A stretch of 61,531 nucleotides of DNA from Saprospiraceae bacterium UBA1994 (lineage in GTDB: Bacteria > Bacteroidota > Bacteroidia > Chitinophagales > Saprospiraceae): contig DDCY01000020.1 in the NCBI GenBank assembly GCA_002335865.1, positions 1 through 61,531 of the forward strand, in the 5' to 3' direction. Of the stretch, positions 1-9,016 are shown piece by piece (positions within the stretch are counted from its first letter, which is position 1; every line of letters begins with the position of its first letter). The notes beneath the pieces are model-generated. The model worked only from the letters and a program-made list of their open reading frames with translations. It did no database searches and was not told the origin of the DNA. Made by a program: the position numbers and the translations under genes.

Positions 1-1
1 A

Positions 2-955
2 GATGCAGTTAATAATGGAGAGGCTTGTATTGTCGAACTCCTCAATTACAAAAAAGATGGCATTCCATTTTGGAACAGGCTATCCATTACTCCAATAAAA
101 GACGAATACAATAAAGTAACTCATTATGTAGGTGTTCAGTCTGATATTACAGATCTAACTGAAACTAGAAATAGATTAATCGAAGCGAATAATAAACTGA
201 AGATATTTCAAAATCGCATTCTAGAGGATCTAGAACAAGCAAAAATTGCGCAGCAATTTCTATTGCCATCAAATCTTCCCAAATCATCTAAAGTTCTTTT
301 TACTTCTTTATTTGAGCCCATGGAGGAAGTCGGAGGAGATGTATATGATGTAACTAATTTACCAAATGAAAATTATGGTTTATTGGTTGCCGATGTTACT
401 GGTCATGGAATTAATGCAGCTTTATTGACATTTATGTTGTCATCTACTTTTAAAAATGCCGCAGATACACTGAGGTCACCTTCCGAAATAATTACGCTGA
501 CCAACGAACAGTTATTTGAAAAAATGCCAGGAGATGCTTTTGTAACCATGTTCTATGCACAGTATGATTCTGTGACTGGTATCTTGACTTATTTGTCAGC
601 GGGTCATCCTGATGCTTATATCTTGCGAAAAGGGGCTAAAAACTCCATATCATTATCTACTCAAGGAACTATTATAGGGGCTTTTTCCAAAGATGAGATC
701 TCATTTGAGGAGAAGGAGATACAATTAGAGCTTGGTGATAAAGTAATTATATATACCGATGCAATAATAGATGTTATTGATAATTCTGAGAATCCGGAGA
801 AGGATGAACTTCCTGTATTTCTTGAAAAAAATGCAGAACTTGATATAGACGAACTTTTTAAATCCATTTATCAATATGGATTGTCATGCTCTAGCTCAGG
901 CGCGTATTCTGATGATTTTACCTTATTGGGAATGGAGGTTATCAGTACCGATTAA
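2..955 (+). CDS. LOV/PAS domain PP2C-type (SpoIIE) serine phosphatase, 5' partial
   Basis: The frame is open from the left edge to the TAA at 953-955, so the gene starts outside the window. The first ~50 visible residues are the end of a PAS domain of LOV type: NYKKDG, FWN and GVQSDIT are typical of flavin-binding LOV cores, though the photoactive Cys motif would lie upstream and is not seen. A short coiled linker (TETRNRLIEANNKL) leads into a SpoIIE-like PP2C domain with EEVGGDVYDV and ADVTGHG supplying metal-binding Asp residues, then SAGHPDAY and YSDDFTLLG near the end. By family, this dephosphorylates a Ser/Thr-phosphorylated regulator such as an anti-sigma-factor antagonist. A light input is inference. 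A TTG at 263 is internal and not a start. Confidence 0.85.
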   Translation, partial: DAVNNGEACIVELLNYKKDGIPFWNRLSITPIKDEYNKVTHYVGVQSDITDLTETRNRLIEANNKLKIFQNRILEDLEQAKIAQQFLLPSNLPKSSKVLFTSLFEPMEEVGGDVYDVTNLPNENYGLLVADVTGHGINAALLTFMLSSTFKNAADTLRSPSEIITLTNEQLFEKMPGDAFVTMFYAQYDSVTGILTYLSAGHPDAYILRKGAKNSISLSTQGTIIGAFSKDEISFEEKEIQLELGDKVIIYTDAIIDVIDNSENPEKDELPVFLEKNAELDIDELFKSIYQYGLSCSSSGAYSDDFTLLGMEVISTD

Positions 956-1130
956 GACTAGAATCCATTCACTGAGAAAACACATTGTAGATCACATTTA
1001 GTTTATGTATTTTTGTTTCTTTAGCATTTAAAAACTTCTAAGTAGTGAAAAGTATTTCTAACCTAACGCCGGAATTATTCTTTACTAAATCCAATATTTT
1101 TAGGAATTGTCGCAATTAAAACAATAAAAA

Positions 1131-1520
1131 ATGAATGCAACAGAATTAGTTGACTATATCAGTATCATACTCAAGATCATTGTAGGTATAAGTATTTTGA
1201 ATGTTTGGTTAATTCGACCTACCAAGGCTACAAAATGGAGAGGTGGTGCTGCTAAGACTATTTTAGAAGAATTTATGGTTTACGGATTATCGAAGCAGTT
1301 TTGTTATTTCATAGGATTTCTGAAAGTAACATTGGCAGTAATCTTATTAGCGTCTATTCAATTTGAGGATATTACTATGACAGGAAGTATTGGTCTGGCT
1401 GTTCTACTTTTAGGTTCAATAAGCATGCATTTGAAGGTAGGTGATAAATTTATTAAATCATTTCCAGCACTTCTATTTTTAGTACTTAATCTAGCAATTA
1501 CATTGATTAGTATAACCTAG
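1131..1520 (+). CDS. DoxX-like small membrane protein
   Basis: A 129-residue protein with about four hydrophobic helices (roughly residues 8-26, 58-78, 85-100, 108-127) and a short polar stretch after helix 1 (RPTKATKWRGG). Length and helix pattern fit the DoxX-like superfamily of four-helix inner-membrane proteins, whose biochemical role is mostly unknown. The start is an ATG after an A-rich stretch (acaataaaaa). The gene converges with another DoxX-like gene: the last four bases, CTAG, contain both stop codons, one on each strand. The family call rests on size and topology, so another small four-helix family is possible. Confidence 0.6.
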   Translation: MNATELVDYISIILKIIVGISILNVWLIRPTKATKWRGGAAKTILEEFMVYGLSKQFCYFIGFLKVTLAVILLASIQFEDITMTGSIGLAVLLLGSISMHLKVGDKFIKSFPALLFLVLNLAITLISIT

Positions 1521-1873
1521 TTCTTAAAGTAAATCATAAAGGTCTTTAATGCTATATATAGATTCAGAACAGCGAACGAAAATGATGGGAGGCACTTGAA
1601 GAAATTATCATTGATGTTAATTCTTACGATAAATCCACAAATCATTAAAACACCTAACCCTACAGAAGAAAACAATAATATTCTAGAGTCAAAATAAAGA
1701 CCAATGAGTAGGCCCGCAGCTCCAAGTATTTGGAAAATACCAGTTATAATCCTGAATTTCTCTAGCCCATAGCGAACGAATTCTGAGACAATGAATTCTG
1801 AAATTAGACATCCTATCCCAAAATAGATAAAAAATAGGCCTGATAACCAAGATAGTACGGTAAGTAATTTCAT
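1517..1873 (-). CDS. DoxX-like small membrane protein
   Basis: A 118-residue protein with about four membrane helices. The pattern GLFFIYFGIGCL, then RIITGIFQILGAAGLLIGL, then a third helix and a C-terminal helix, resembles DoxX-like proteins, where the G-x-Q-x-x-G-A helix is common. Function is unknown. It faces the + strand DoxX-like gene tail to tail and the two stop codons overlap in CTAG at 1517-1520, leaving no room for a terminator between them. Two related small membrane genes in this arrangement suggest an old inverted duplication, but sequence identity between them is low by eye. Confidence 0.6.
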   Translation of the reverse strand: MKLLTVLSWLSGLFFIYFGIGCLISEFIVSEFVRYGLEKFRIITGIFQILGAAGLLIGLYFDSRILLFSSVGLGVLMICGFIVRININDNFFKCLPSFSFAVLNLYIALKTFMIYFKN

Positions 1874-2159
1874 AAAAAAGACTAATTCGAATTAATTTTG
1901 TTAATATAGTTTATTAACAATGTAAAATTGAATATGTTGCCAATATAGCAGATTACCAATCTAACTAAATTTATCAGTCCTTTGTATTAATGAAATAACC
2001 GCTTTCTGGTCATTTTTTGAGTTAGAAAGCGAAGATAAAAGTGAACCTAAAAATATGATTTTGTTAGTTCTTAATTTTATCTCGATAGCCAAGCATATAC
2101 CTTCTACATATCAACTCGCAATTTCAACTTCGAATGATCACTATATAACACTAAGCTAC

Positions 2160-4676
2160 CTATACATTTCTAAGAACTTCTAGCGGACTTCTCTTTATTA
2201 CATCTCTACTATTCCATAATCCTATGGCTACAGTCAATGCTATAATAAAAACAAAGATCCCTAGTATAGGCCACCAGCTGAGATTGAAATCTAATTCGAA
2301 AACAAACGTTGCTAATAAATAGCTGCCTACAACTGCCAATAAGATACCAGTAAGTGCTGACAAAAGACCTAGAGCAGTATATTCTACGGCATTGATTCTA
2401 TAGATTTTCTTTTCTGATGCACCTAATGTTCTTAGCAATACGCTTTCACGTATTCGCTGAAATTTAGAAAGGAAGAGAGAACTGATTAATACAATAAGAC
2501 CTATAAGAATACTGAATCCAGCCATAAATTTGATCACATAGCTGACCTTGGTTATTATATCATTCAATGTGACCAGTATGCTTCCTAGATCTATCACAGA
2601 GGCATTGGGCATAAATTTCACTACTGCATTTCGAAAATCAGCGGTCACTTGCTTATTAGGTGATTTAGAAACTAATATCCTAAACTGTGGAGCTGCTTCT
2701 AGCACACCTACAGGGAAAAGGATGAAAAACCTAGATTTCATTTTTCTGAAGTTAATCTTACGAATACTTCCTACATAAGTCTTGATAATGGCACCTTGTA
2801 CATTCCATATAAGTTCATCACCCATTTCTACATCCAATCCATCAGCATACCTTTGATCCAAAGAAACCATTATTGAATCTCCGTCATTATACACACCAGT
2901 ATAGGTACCTTCTATTAGTTCATCATCTTCAGACATTTCTTCACGATAGCTTACCCTTGCCTCTCTATTAATTGCCCATCTTGAAGCCGTTCGGGTAGTA
3001 TCTTGCATCCACTCCTTCTTTGTCTTTCCTTGCCATGCTGCAAGTTCCATGGTTACAACAGGTACATTTTGAATGACAGGCATATCAAATGACTTAGTAA
3101 TAGATTCCATTTCTTCATTTTGATCCGCTTCGATACCAAAAACGATCATATTTGGCTGATTACCCGCACCCATATCTTCTACATTCCCTAAGATCAACCC
3201 TTGCAAGATAAATAGTAAAGTCAATATTCCAGTCCCTAATCCTATAGAGACAATCAATGTTTGAGTTTGATTATTAGGTCGGTAGAGGTTTGACAATCCC
3301 TGCCTAAGTACGAAGCTTGAATTCTTAGGAAAATACTTCCTCACACACCAGGTAACTAATTTTGCTACACCAAATAGAATCAAAAAGGCTGCTAAAATTC
3401 CAAGAGTAAGTATCCCAGAATTTAATAATGAACCAGTCAATGAATATAGAAAACCGGAAATAGATAAAATAATCAATCCATAGATTAACCAACGCAGTGG
3501 ATCTGCTTTCACTGGATCATCGCTGATTCTTAATGTCTTTAATGGTGTAATATTTCTTACGCTGAGTAATGGCCCTAAAGCAAATAAAGTAGTACTAATT
3601 ATACCCATTAAGAATCCCTTGATAATTGCACTTGAGGAAATAGTCATATTTACTTCATAAGGAAGGAAGCCCTTGAGGACTATTGGCAAAATAATTTGAA
3701 TAATGCTACCTATGGCAATACCAACAATTACACTCAAGACTCCTAAGACAAATATTTGTAAGAAGTAAACCATAAACGCTTCTGCTCCCTTCATCCCAAG
3801 GCATCGCAATATGGCAATACTTTGCACCTTTGATTTCACATAGATCAATACGCTACTAGCCACACCTATGCAGGCTAATAGCAATGAAATAAGTGCAACA
3901 ATATTTAGAAAATTATTCAGATTAGAAAATGCTTCTTGAAGGTTTTCTCTTTGATCTTCTACGGTGGTAACGCGTATTGATTCATTTCTAAATCTTTGTC
4001 TTCTTTCTTTCTTCCACTCATCTAGGTCTGTACTCATGTCTACTTTATAGTAGTTTTTATAATTAACTAAACTTCCAGGCTGAATCAGTTTCGTGGCCGA
4101 AACCTGCTCTCCAGAAATATATACAGATGGAGCAAATGAACTACCCATATCCAAATTGCCAAAGACACTCATCAATCTACCGTGAATTGGAAATGTGATT
4201 TCGCCTAGCTTAATAGAATCTCCAACTTCAAGGTTATACTGCAACATCATACCATCGTCTACAAGGGCATATTTTCCTGTTTTGAATGAAGTTGCTGCCG
4301 ACGTTGGTTCAGTTAGGAAATTTCCATAATATGGGAATTTTCCAGTCAGGCCTTTGAGCTTAACAAATTGACTTTTTTGTTTCGAAGGAAGATAAGACAT
4401 CGAAAATAACTCTACTTCAGATGATTGCTCTGAGGAAAGAGAGTCCAGAGAGGCTATAAGTGATTCAGGTATAGGCTTATTGCCTCCAACTGTCATATCT
4501 GCTCCTAGGAGAGACTTAGATTGGGTCTCGATATCTCTGACAAGGTTATCATTGAAAGAGTTGATGGCTACCAAGGCGGCCACTCCCAATATGATGGAAG
4601 ACATAAAAAGCAAGAGCTTTGATCTGTCCTTCCTACTGTCTCGTATTGCTGTTTTTACTATAAGCTGCCAATTCAT
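2160..4676 (-). CDS. ybbP: YbbP-like ABC transporter permease (FtsX/MacB family)
   Basis: A permease of about 838 residues with a membrane helix near the N-terminus, a large periplasmic MacB_PCD-like domain (about 50-250), and two FtsX cores near residues 265-390 and 720-835. A central helix cluster and second periplasmic region lie between them, which is the YbbP layout (E. coli YbbP is about 800 residues). An upstream ATG exists at 4700, but the ATG at 4676 overlaps the stop of the ATPase gene as ATGA, the usual coupling, so I place the start there. With the adjacent ATPase and a TesA-like esterase close by, it matches the ybbA-ybbP-tesA neighbourhood. The likely role is extraction or movement of an envelope lipid or lipoprotein; the substrate is unknown. 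Confidence 0.85.
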   Translation of the reverse strand: MNWQLIVKTAIRDSRKDRSKLLLFMSSIILGVAALVAINSFNDNLVRDIETQSKSLLGADMTVGGNKPIPESLIASLDSLSSEQSSEVELFSMSYLPSKQKSQFVKLKGLTGKFPYYGNFLTEPTSAATSFKTGKYALVDDGMMLQYNLEVGDSIKLGEITFPIHGRLMSVFGNLDMGSSFAPSVYISGEQVSATKLIQPGSLVNYKNYYKVDMSTDLDEWKKERRQRFRNESIRVTTVEDQRENLQEAFSNLNNFLNIVALISLLLACIGVASSVLIYVKSKVQSIAILRCLGMKGAEAFMVYFLQIFVLGVLSVIVGIAIGSIIQIILPIVLKGFLPYEVNMTISSSAIIKGFLMGIISTTLFALGPLLSVRNITPLKTLRISDDPVKADPLRWLIYGLIILSISGFLYSLTGSLLNSGILTLGILAAFLILFGVAKLVTWCVRKYFPKNSSFVLRQGLSNLYRPNNQTQTLIVSIGLGTGILTLLFILQGLILGNVEDMGAGNQPNMIVFGIEADQNEEMESITKSFDMPVIQNVPVVTMELAAWQGKTKKEWMQDTTRTASRWAINREARVSYREEMSEDDELIEGTYTGVYNDGDSIMVSLDQRYADGLDVEMGDELIWNVQGAIIKTYVGSIRKINFRKMKSRFFILFPVGVLEAAPQFRILVSKSPNKQVTADFRNAVVKFMPNASVIDLGSILVTLNDIITKVSYVIKFMAGFSILIGLIVLISSLFLSKFQRIRESVLLRTLGASEKKIYRINAVEYTALGLLSALTGILLAVVGSYLLATFVFELDFNLSWWPILGIFVFIIALTVAIGLWNSRDVIKRSPLEVLRNV

Positions 4677-5368
4677 AAGTTCGCAGCGGTTTTTATACAT
4701 TCATCACTTACGATTTTTCCACCTTTAAGTTTTATGATTCGATCTGTCTTATTTGCTAATTCTAAATCATGGGTAACGATGACTAATGTCGTTTGCTTTT
4801 CTCTATTTAAATCAAAAAGTAAATTTTCAACGATAAGACCAGACTCTTCATCTAGATTACCAGTTGGCTCATCTGCAAAAAGGATTTCAGGGTCATTGCT
4901 GAATGCTCGAGCCAAGGATACTCTCTGTTTTTCTCCTCCAGACAACTGACTTGGATAGTGATCGTGTCGCCCACCCAAGCCTACTCTTTTGAGAAGTTCT
5001 ATAGCTTTCGCTCTGGCGCCAATTGATCTTCCTTGAAGCTCCATAGGAATCATTACATTTTCGAGTGCTGTTAGCGTTGGTAATAATTGGAAATTTTGGA
5101 AAATGAAACCAACCTTCCGGTTTCTGATTTCTGCTTTTTCATTCTCAGTCAATTGACTTATGGGCTCTCCAGCGAGTTTAATTATTCCGCTTGACTGATT
5201 ATCAAGACCTGCACATAAACCTAATAAAGTCGTTTTTCCTGAGCCTGACGGTCCTACTATCGATAAAATCTCTCCCTTCGTAACTTGAAAGTTGATATTA
5301 TCTAATACAGTCAGTTCCTTGTTGACCCCTTTATATATTTTAAAAATCTCCTTCGCTTCGAGAATCAT
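4673..5368 (-). CDS. ybbA: YbbA/LolD-type ABC transporter ATPase
   Basis: A 231-residue ATPase of the LolD/MacB/YbbA subfamily. Walker A is GPSGSGKTT (residues 39-47), the Q-loop is FIFQNFQLLP, the signature is LSGGEKQR, Walker B runs through ILFADEPTGNLD, and the H-loop is VTHD. It powers the permease encoded next: the two genes overlap as ATGA at 4673-4676, implying translational coupling and a complex of two ATPases with one double-core permease. The starting ATG at 5368 gives the normal family length. These ABC systems drive mechanical work on envelope substrates rather than classical import. Confidence 0.92.
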   Translation of the reverse strand: MILEAKEIFKIYKGVNKELTVLDNINFQVTKGEILSIVGPSGSGKTTLLGLCAGLDNQSSGIIKLAGEPISQLTENEKAEIRNRKVGFIFQNFQLLPTLTALENVMIPMELQGRSIGARAKAIELLKRVGLGGRHDHYPSQLSGGEKQRVSLARAFSNDPEILFADEPTGNLDEESGLIVENLLFDLNREKQTTLVIVTHDLELANKTDRIIKLKGGKIVSDECIKTAANL

Positions 5369-5721
5369 AGTTGTATTTTATATTTAAGTGATTTAAGAAC
5401 TAGTGTCTAAATGAGTTGTAAGTGCTTGATTTTCAATAAGAATTACTTTTTGAAATTCATAAACATAGCTATGAGTTCATAGAATGTTGAAATATTGAGA
5501 AACAATGACTTGTAAATGATTTATCAATACGATTTTAAAACATTTCATTACTAGAACTAATTTTCATACCACTTAAAACTATTTAAAAGTAATTTCGTTC
5601 TTAGAAACATCAAATTGTTATACAAATGTTCGATAATCACAGACTCAAACTTGAAAAGCTACTCATTGGCAATGTCAATGGCCAATACCCAAGGAACACC
5701 ATAAGTAGGGATAGTAGACGA
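5369..5721. other. Divergent intergenic region upstream of ybbA and tesA
   Basis: This AT-rich stretch separates the divergent ABC operon and the esterase gene. It must hold both promoters, but I see no convincing TTTG / TAnnTTTG pair. An ATG at 5626 is in frame with the esterase; using it would put 32 polar residues before a clear lipoprotein signal peptide, so I treat that part as leader. Confidence 0.4.
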
Positions 5722-6417
5722 ATGCTGAAAATCAATAATTGGCTTGGCTTTTATCTATTGGTTATTTGTATCGCATCTTCTGCATGCAAAGATGAAAAGT
5801 CTAAGCCAAATCAATTACAATCAAACGTTAAAGAAGTGATTTTAAGCGTGGATAAAAAAATGACTGATCACAAGGTCATCCTTTTCTACGGAAATAGCCT
5901 TACAGCTGGATACGGATTAGATGAAAACGAATCTTTCCCCTCTCTTATAGAAGATAGAATAGATTCGCTAGGTTTAAAATATTCAGTTATAAATGCTGGG
6001 CTTAGTGGTGAGACTACCTCTGGTGGACTCAAGCGAATTGATTGGGTGATGAAACAGAAGGTGGATATATTCTTCTTAGAACTCGGGGCCAATGATATGC
6101 TCAGAGGATTGCCTGTAGACCAAACTCGTAAAAATTTATCTGAAATAATATCGATTGTAAAGGCTAAAAATCCAGACGTAAAAATAGGGCTGTGCGAAAT
6201 GATGGCCCCACCAAACATGGGAGAAGAATATGTAACCGAATTCACCAAAATTTATACTGAATTAGCTTCCTCTTCTGAAATAGAATTTATCCCATTTTTT
6301 CTAGAAGGTGTTGCTGGGCATGAAAATTTATTATTGAAAGATGGTAAGCATCCAAATGCAGAAGGGCAATTAATCGTGGCAGAAAATATTTGGAAATCTT
6401 TAGAGATGATGTTGTAA
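5722..6417 (+). CDS. tesA: TesA-like SGNH/GDSL esterase, probable lipoprotein
   Basis: An SGNH-fold hydrolase of about 231 residues. Block I is GNSLTAGYG with the nucleophile Ser (GNSL in place of GDSL), block II supplies Gly in GLSGETTSGG, block III is GANDMLRG with the Asn, and block V is DGKHPNAEG with the Asp-His pair. The family has arylesterase, lysophospholipase and thioesterase activity. I chose the ATG at 5722 because it gives a lipoprotein signal peptide ending IASSAC, which places the enzyme on the periplasmic side of a membrane. It is divergent from ybbA-ybbP, the same association as in Proteobacteria. A longer form from 5626 cannot be excluded. Confidence 0.88.
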   Translation: MLKINNWLGFYLLVICIASSACKDEKSKPNQLQSNVKEVILSVDKKMTDHKVILFYGNSLTAGYGLDENESFPSLIEDRIDSLGLKYSVINAGLSGETTSGGLKRIDWVMKQKVDIFFLELGANDMLRGLPVDQTRKNLSEIISIVKAKNPDVKIGLCEMMAPPNMGEEYVTEFTKIYTELASSSEIEFIPFFLEGVAGHENLLLKDGKHPNAEGQLIVAENIWKSLEMML

Positions 6418-6658
6418 TAAACAGTTTTAGATGTTTCTATTTTTGCTTCTTTTTATGCAATGTAAGTTTAGAAGAAATTCTGCAACTAGTTGAATCATAT
6501 CTTTACAAATAGGAGAACACTTCAAGGTATATAAGGCACTACATCTATTTATGTACTTATGTAGCATCCCTAATTACAAGAAAATATTATCTTAGCAGAA
6601 CTTAAAGAGATGGATCTACATTCTAATTATAGAAAATAATCATTAAAAAGTAAATATC

Positions 6659-6766
6659 ATGGGTAAAGGCAAAGACGCAAAGAAGAGTGTGAAAAAAGAA
6701 GCTCTTATGACACCAAAAGAAAAGAAAGCTGCTAAAAAATCAAAGAAACCTGCTTATCTATCATAG
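6659..6766 (+). CDS. Lys-rich small basic protein (35 aa)
   Basis: A short frame from ATG 6659 to TAG 6766 encodes MGKGKDAKKSVKKE, then a middle segment, then a KEKKAAKKSKK-like tail ending PAYLS. About 40 percent of residues are Lys, with few hydrophobics. The composition contrasts with the AT-rich noncoding surroundings and resembles small cytosolic nucleic-acid-associated proteins. The MGKG start recalls the ribosomal Thx/S31 peptide, but the rest does not match it. A weak TAnnTTTG-like element (TATCTTAG, 6588-6595) lies upstream. I do not recognise the family and assign no function. Confidence 0.55.
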   Translation: MGKGKDAKKSVKKEALMTPKEKKAAKKSKKPAYLS

Positions 6767-7205
6767 TAAAAGTTAATATTTGCATAGGATATATAGATAA
6801 GGTTTAGTAAACTGTAAAAAGAGTTTCAGCCCGGCTTATTAATTTGTCTTTTTTTATTCGGATTCAAATGTGTTATAATTATTTATTGTGTTAGTGTTTC
6901 AGGAATTTATTGTCATCTGGGGCTAGGTTGTATAACATCATCTTGAAACATTACATCTATTTTGCTTGTGTTTACAAGAGACACATTCAAAAAAATAATT
7001 CATAAATTAAGTATATTTAGTTTTTCTTATTTTAGAGAAAATGAGAGTTTGAAAAGTAAAATTTTCAAAAGGAAATGAAACACTTTATTTTAAGAATAAG
7101 ATAAAGTTACGATTGGCAAACTTGATAAAGATGTGAAACAAGTTGATTCGATATAACTTTCTGGCGAGACTATTTTTTATTTTAATTATGATATTAATCA
7201 ATAAC
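6767..7205. other. Intergenic, no gene seen
   Basis: AT-rich sequence between the small basic protein and the 3' end of the mechanosensitive channel gene on the other strand. It has stops in all frames and no strong terminator hairpin. Confidence 0.4.
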
Positions 7206-8462
7206 TTAGCAATTTGTATTATTAGTTAGTTTATTGAAATCCCTTCCACTAGGATCTTGGAATACTCGTAGATCGAATTCAGGAACTACAGCAAGTATAT
7301 GATCGAATATATTTGCTTGGATACTTTCATATTCCCCCCATTCTTTTACTTTACTGAATACATAGATTTCGATAGGCAAACCATGCTCAGTTGGTGCCAA
7401 TTGTCTAACTAAGAAAGTCATTTCTTTGTTAATCATTGGTTGATTGCGTAGATAAGTTTCCACGTAGGCTCGAAATGTTCCGATATTGGTCATCCTCCTA
7501 CCATTAACTAGATTAGAATGATCTACATTTAACTTTTGATTATAGACCTGCGTTTCCGTTTCCGTTTTTTTCATATAGTCGGAGATGTAATGAATTTCCT
7601 TAAATCGACTTAGCATCTCTTCCGTACAAAACCGAATAGTATTGATGTCTATGTTGATAGATCGCTTGATCCTTCTTCCATCTGACTCCGACATTCCACG
7701 CCAGTTTTTAAATGATTCGGTTATAAGAGCATAAGTAGGTATAGTGGTTATAGTTTTATCCCAATTTTGTATCTTGACAGTAGTTAAGGCGATATCAATG
7801 ATATTTCCGTCTGCACCATATTTAGGCATTGATATCCAATCTCCTTTGGCAACCATCTGATTGGCCGACAATTGTATACCAGCTATAAATCCTAGAATCG
7901 GATCTTTGAAGATAAACATTAATACCGCAGTAAGGGCCCCTAGACTACTGAATAGTATGATGGGTGTTTTGTTGAGAAGGATCGAAATGATAAGTATGAA
8001 ACAAATAAAATATATTATTATTTTGAAAACCTGGATAAATCCCTTTATCGGAATTCTGTTCGATATTTCATAGGTATTATATATACCCAAGGAAGCATTG
8101 AGAAGAGCATCAATAGTGAGATTTGCCATAAATATCATGTAAATCAATGCGGTACCTTTAATCAATGAAATAGCTAATATAAATCCCTCCAATGGAATAT
8201 TAATAGAATAGTAGATTACTAAAGCTGGGACTATATGGGCCAAACGGTTAAATACTTTCTTTCCAAGGATTACATCATCCCATTGGGTTTTGGTACTATT
8301 GACAATGGCAGTCAATCCCTTTAGTATAAAGTGTTTGGATAAATAGTTGGCAAGAAAGCTTAAAATAATAATCAATATTAATATTACACTTCTTGCGATG
8401 ATGACGGCATGGGACATTTGAAGTCCTTGTTCAATTATCCAATCGATTAAAAATTTAAGCAT
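7206..8462 (-). CDS. YbdG/MscM-like mechanosensitive ion channel (MscS family)
   Basis: A 418-residue protein close in length to E. coli YbdG (415). Several N-terminal membrane helices are followed by the pore-lining helix near ILFSSLGALTAVLMFIFKD. The MscS beta domain then carries GDWISMPKYGADGNIIDI and KIQNWDKTITTIPTY, with ESFKNWRGMSESDGRRIKR, which is diagnostic of the YbdG subgroup. It opens under membrane tension to release solutes on hypo-osmotic shock, as a miniconductance channel. It stands alone on the minus strand with an ATG start. The MscS assignment is firm; conductance class is inference. Confidence 0.92.
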   Translation of the reverse strand: MLKFLIDWIIEQGLQMSHAVIIARSVILILIIILSFLANYLSKHFILKGLTAIVNSTKTQWDDVILGKKVFNRLAHIVPALVIYYSINIPLEGFILAISLIKGTALIYMIFMANLTIDALLNASLGIYNTYEISNRIPIKGFIQVFKIIIYFICFILIISILLNKTPIILFSSLGALTAVLMFIFKDPILGFIAGIQLSANQMVAKGDWISMPKYGADGNIIDIALTTVKIQNWDKTITTIPTYALITESFKNWRGMSESDGRRIKRSINIDINTIRFCTEEMLSRFKEIHYISDYMKKTETETQVYNQKLNVDHSNLVNGRRMTNIGTFRAYVETYLRNQPMINKEMTFLVRQLAPTEHGLPIEIYVFSKVKEWGEYESIQANIFDHILAVVPEFDLRVFQDPSGRDFNKLTNNTNC

Positions 8463-8555
8463 AGTTTTTTTTCAGAGATGGCAATCTAACTTTATTACTG
8501 AATGAAAAGAAAAATTTGATTGAATATTTTCTGTAATTAATGAAGAGATAATTAA

Positions 8556-8930
8556 AGTTGGTATTTCAATGAGTCAGTATTAGATGATGAAGTAGAATTG
8601 ATCTTGTACCCAAATGAAAATAGAGAATATTATGTTAAAGTTACTGTTGATAAATATTGTATTGATACATTAAAAGTTATCGCTTATCATAATACTTGGA
8701 TATTATCTAGTAGCCTTTTTTTAGTTGTGGAACATCCGAATCCAACTTCATCAAGTTTGATAATAAATACAAGTGGTTCTCCTTTTAAAGCAGAATTATT
8801 TGACTTGCTGGGAATCCATATGAATACTAATTTGGACGCCCAAAGTGATGTCTCCATCATAGCAAATGGAATTTACATTCTTGTAGTACAAATTGAATCG
8901 AGCACTTCGATACATAGGATTCAAAAATAG
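8556..8930 (+). pseudogene. Remnant of a T9SS-secreted protein (PKD-like end plus sorting domain)
   Basis: After the in-frame stop at 8553-8555 the frame reads a PKD/Ig-like strand pattern (YYVKVTVDKYCIDTLKV) and then a type A T9SS sorting domain: HPNPTSSSLIIN, AELFDLLGIH, a Gly-Ile-Tyr near the end and a basic C-terminus. There is no ATG, no signal peptide and no room for one: the neighbouring channel gene begins at 8462 on the other strand. This is therefore the 3' end of a formerly large secreted protein whose rest is lost. A TTG at 8598 could start a 110-residue product, but that product would lack export signals. Confidence 0.6.
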
Positions 8931-9016
8931 ATTAAGACATATGAATTGCAAGGGCTTTATTAAAGGATGAGTATTTCTTATTCATCTAAGATGAAACTCT
9001 AATAATAACAATCAAC

